NCBI RefSeq assembly: GCF_001613305.1
Contig: NZ_BDCC01000019.1
Location: 62,001-126,000, forward strand
DNA: 64,000 bases
Source of the DNA: Nocardia vaccinii NBRC 15922
Lineage (GTDB): Bacteria; Actinomycetota; Actinomycetes; Mycobacteriales; Mycobacteriaceae
Reading direction: 5' to 3'
The notes below the pieces were generated by a model. That model made no database searches and was not told where the DNA came from. It saw only the letters and a list, made by a program, of their open reading frames with translations. Positions within the stretch are counted from its first letter, which is position 1. Every line of letters begins with the position of its first letter. The translations under genes and the position numbers were made by a program. This document shows, one piece after another, positions 62,747-64,000 of the stretch.

Positions 62747-64000
62747 TCATGGTTCGTGCAGCGGGAGCTCCAGGGTGACGACCAGGCCGTGCGGCGTGGC
62801 AGCGGTGAGAGTGAGGCGACCGTGCGCGGCGGTGGCCAGTTCATCGGCGATGGCCAGGCCGAGTCCGCTGCCCTCGACGTTCGCGTGCCGGGTGGAGCGC
62901 CAGAAGCGTTGGCGCGCAACGGCTATCTCGTCCACGGGCAGGCCGGGGCCGTCATCGGCGATGGACAACCGAGCGCTGCGGCCCGCGGCGGTCAACGACA
63001 CCGTCACCCGGCCGCCCGGCTCGGTGAACTTCAACGCGTTGTCGATGGCGATATCGGCGACCCGGCCCGCGGTGTCCGGCGGGCAACGGGCGGTCAGCCG
63101 GGACGGTAATTCGGCCCGCAGTGTGATCGCGGCGGCGGTCGCGACCTCCTGCCAGGTACGCAGACGAGGGCCCAGTTCGCCGACCAGGTCCACGGATTCG
63201 GCGAGAACGGTACCGGATTCGATGCGGGCCAGCGCGAGCAGATCATCGAGCAGGGTCGTCATCCGGTCCATCTCCTCCAACGCCTGCTCGTAACCGGTTG
63301 CGCCGGAACCGGTCAGGTGCGGTCGCAGGTTCTCCAGTCGCAGCGACAGCACGGCCAGCGGTGTGCGCAGTTCATGCGAGGCGTCGGAGACGAACGCGCG
63401 CTGCCGGTTCAGCGCGTCGGTCACGGCATCGGCCATCGCGTTGAATCGCTGTTCCAGCTGCCGCAATTCGGGTGGACCGGTGACCGAGGTGCGGGCGGAC
63501 AGGCGGCCCGCGGTGATCGCCGCGGTGGCCGCGTCCAGTTCGGCGACCGGCCGCAGCATCCAGCGCGCCAGTCGCCGCGCGGCCACGGCGGCGAGCAGGA
63601 AGGCGAACAGGGCGGCGGCGGTCAACGCGAGCCAGACCGCCGCGACCGCGTGTCGCGCCGCGGTCGTGGGCGTTGCGAGTACCACGGTGCCGAGCACCTG
63701 CGCGTCGCGGCCGACCGGTTCGGCGATCACCGCGCGAACCGGCCCGAAGGGGGTGATCATCGCGAGGTTCTCGGTGGTGCGGCCCAGCATCGCCCCGTGC
63801 ACGGCCTCCTCGCCGCTCGCGGGCAGCGATGTCCCTGCGGCGGTGAGCACCACGCCGGTGTTCGAACGCACCTGCACCGTGGCGTCGTAAAGGTCGGCGT
63901 AGCGGTCGATTTCGATGCGCAGCCGGGAGGTGTCGCCGTCCTGCACGGCCTGTTCGGCGAGCAGCGCGAACCTGGTGGCATCGGCGCGCCGATCGAGCAG
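62747..64000 (-). CDS. sensor histidine kinase, N-terminus outside the window
   Basis: Partial: the frame is still open at the window end. Seen are an extracytoplasmic part (QDGDTSRLRIEIDRYADLYD), a membrane segment (VWLALTAAALFAFLLAAVAA), a HAMP linker (RRLARWMLRPVAELDAATAA), the phosphorylation site VSDASHELRTPL, the N-box IDNALKF, and the ATP-lid glycines DDGPGLP and GSGLGLAIADEL. It is a full-type class I kinase that phosphorylates a response regulator, which must lie to the right. The stop is seven bases from the TAXI stop, so the genes converge. Confidence 0.9.
   Translation of the reverse strand: MLDRRADATRFALLAEQAVQDGDTSRLRIEIDRYADLYDATVQVRSNTGVVLTAAGTSLPASGEEAVHGAMLGRTTENLAMITPFGPVRAVIAEPVGRDAQVLGTVVLATPTTAARHAVAAVWLALTAAALFAFLLAAVAARRLARWMLRPVAELDAATAAITAGRLSARTSVTGPPELRQLEQRFNAMADAVTDALNRQRAFVSDASHELRTPLAVLSLRLENLRPHLTGSGATGYEQALEEMDRMTTLLDDLLALARIESGTVLAESVDLVGELGPRLRTWQEVATAAAITLRAELPSRLTARCPPDTAGRVADIAIDNALKFTEPGGRVTVSLTAAGRSARLSIADDGPGLPVDEIAVARQRFWRSTRHANVEGSGLGLAIADELATAAHGRLTLTAATPHGLVVTLELPLHEP

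Noticed and set aside
1..64000. CRISPR array, tRNA or rRNA gene
   Set aside because: No regularly spaced repeats, no cloverleaf with a T-loop motif and no rRNA stretch was seen on either strand by eye. A covariance-model scan would settle it.

Overview
The window is high-GC actinobacterial DNA. The order of its housekeeping genes matches, as I remember it, the Mycobacterium tuberculosis segment from proA (Rv2427c) to dnaJ2/rsmE (Rv2373c/Rv2372c). It carries mycolate-actinomycete markers (GpgP/OctT methylglucose-lipopolysaccharide enzymes, IniA-like dynamin, tandem LCP proteins, FprB). Gene content and insertions look more like Nocardia or a close relative than Mycobacterium. This is inference; no rRNA or other definitive marker is present.

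Layout. 0-5.4 kb: the end of a methyltransferase, an IclR regulator facing proA, and a MoxR ATPase/VWA pair. 5.4-11.9 kb: a repeat-fold protein with a coupled small membrane protein, then nadD-rsfS-gpgP-octT-degV. 12-17.2 kb: comEA, a decayed TnpB element, comEC, holA, and convergent rpsT with a clear terminator. 17.3-20.5 kb: a PemK/MazF-fold protein and a large orphan TrbL-like membrane protein. 20.8-28.8 kb: lepA, an IniB/IniA-like pair whose dynamin has a broken P-loop, and a P450 lacking the ExxR arginine. 29-33.2 kb: GH15 trehalase-type enzyme, small membrane proteins (one of 25 aa), and an M48 peptidase.

33.2-52.4 kb is a sulfur-assimilation region. A rightward sulfate importer operon (subI-cysT-cysW-cysA) and a leftward reductive operon (sirA-cysH-cysD-cysN-sirohydrochlorin chelatase) converge. 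Each is headed by a predicted leaderless Cys-containing leader peptide, so both are probably attenuated by cysteine supply. Together they import sulfate, activate it to APS, reduce it to sulfite and sulfide, and make the siroheme that SirA needs. Between them lies a 9 kb accessory block: two truncated Hsp70-like membrane proteins flanking an AurF-type diiron oxygenase and its probable electron donor FprB, then NTF2-like, AIM24 and HAD proteins.

52.7-64 kb: hemW, hrcA-dnaJ-rsmE, two tandem LytR-CpsA-Psr genes that share a 154-bp identical block, a small unknown protein, a TAXI-type solute-binding lipoprotein, and a convergent sensor histidine kinase cut by the window end.

The least expected items are a 38-codon ORF between cysD and cysN that repeats the CysD tail with only silent changes, the Hsp70-like/AurF/FprB block, the P-loop-less IniA-like protein, the ExxR-less P450, and the orphan TrbL-like protein. 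All readings come from sequence inspection alone; no searches were run.
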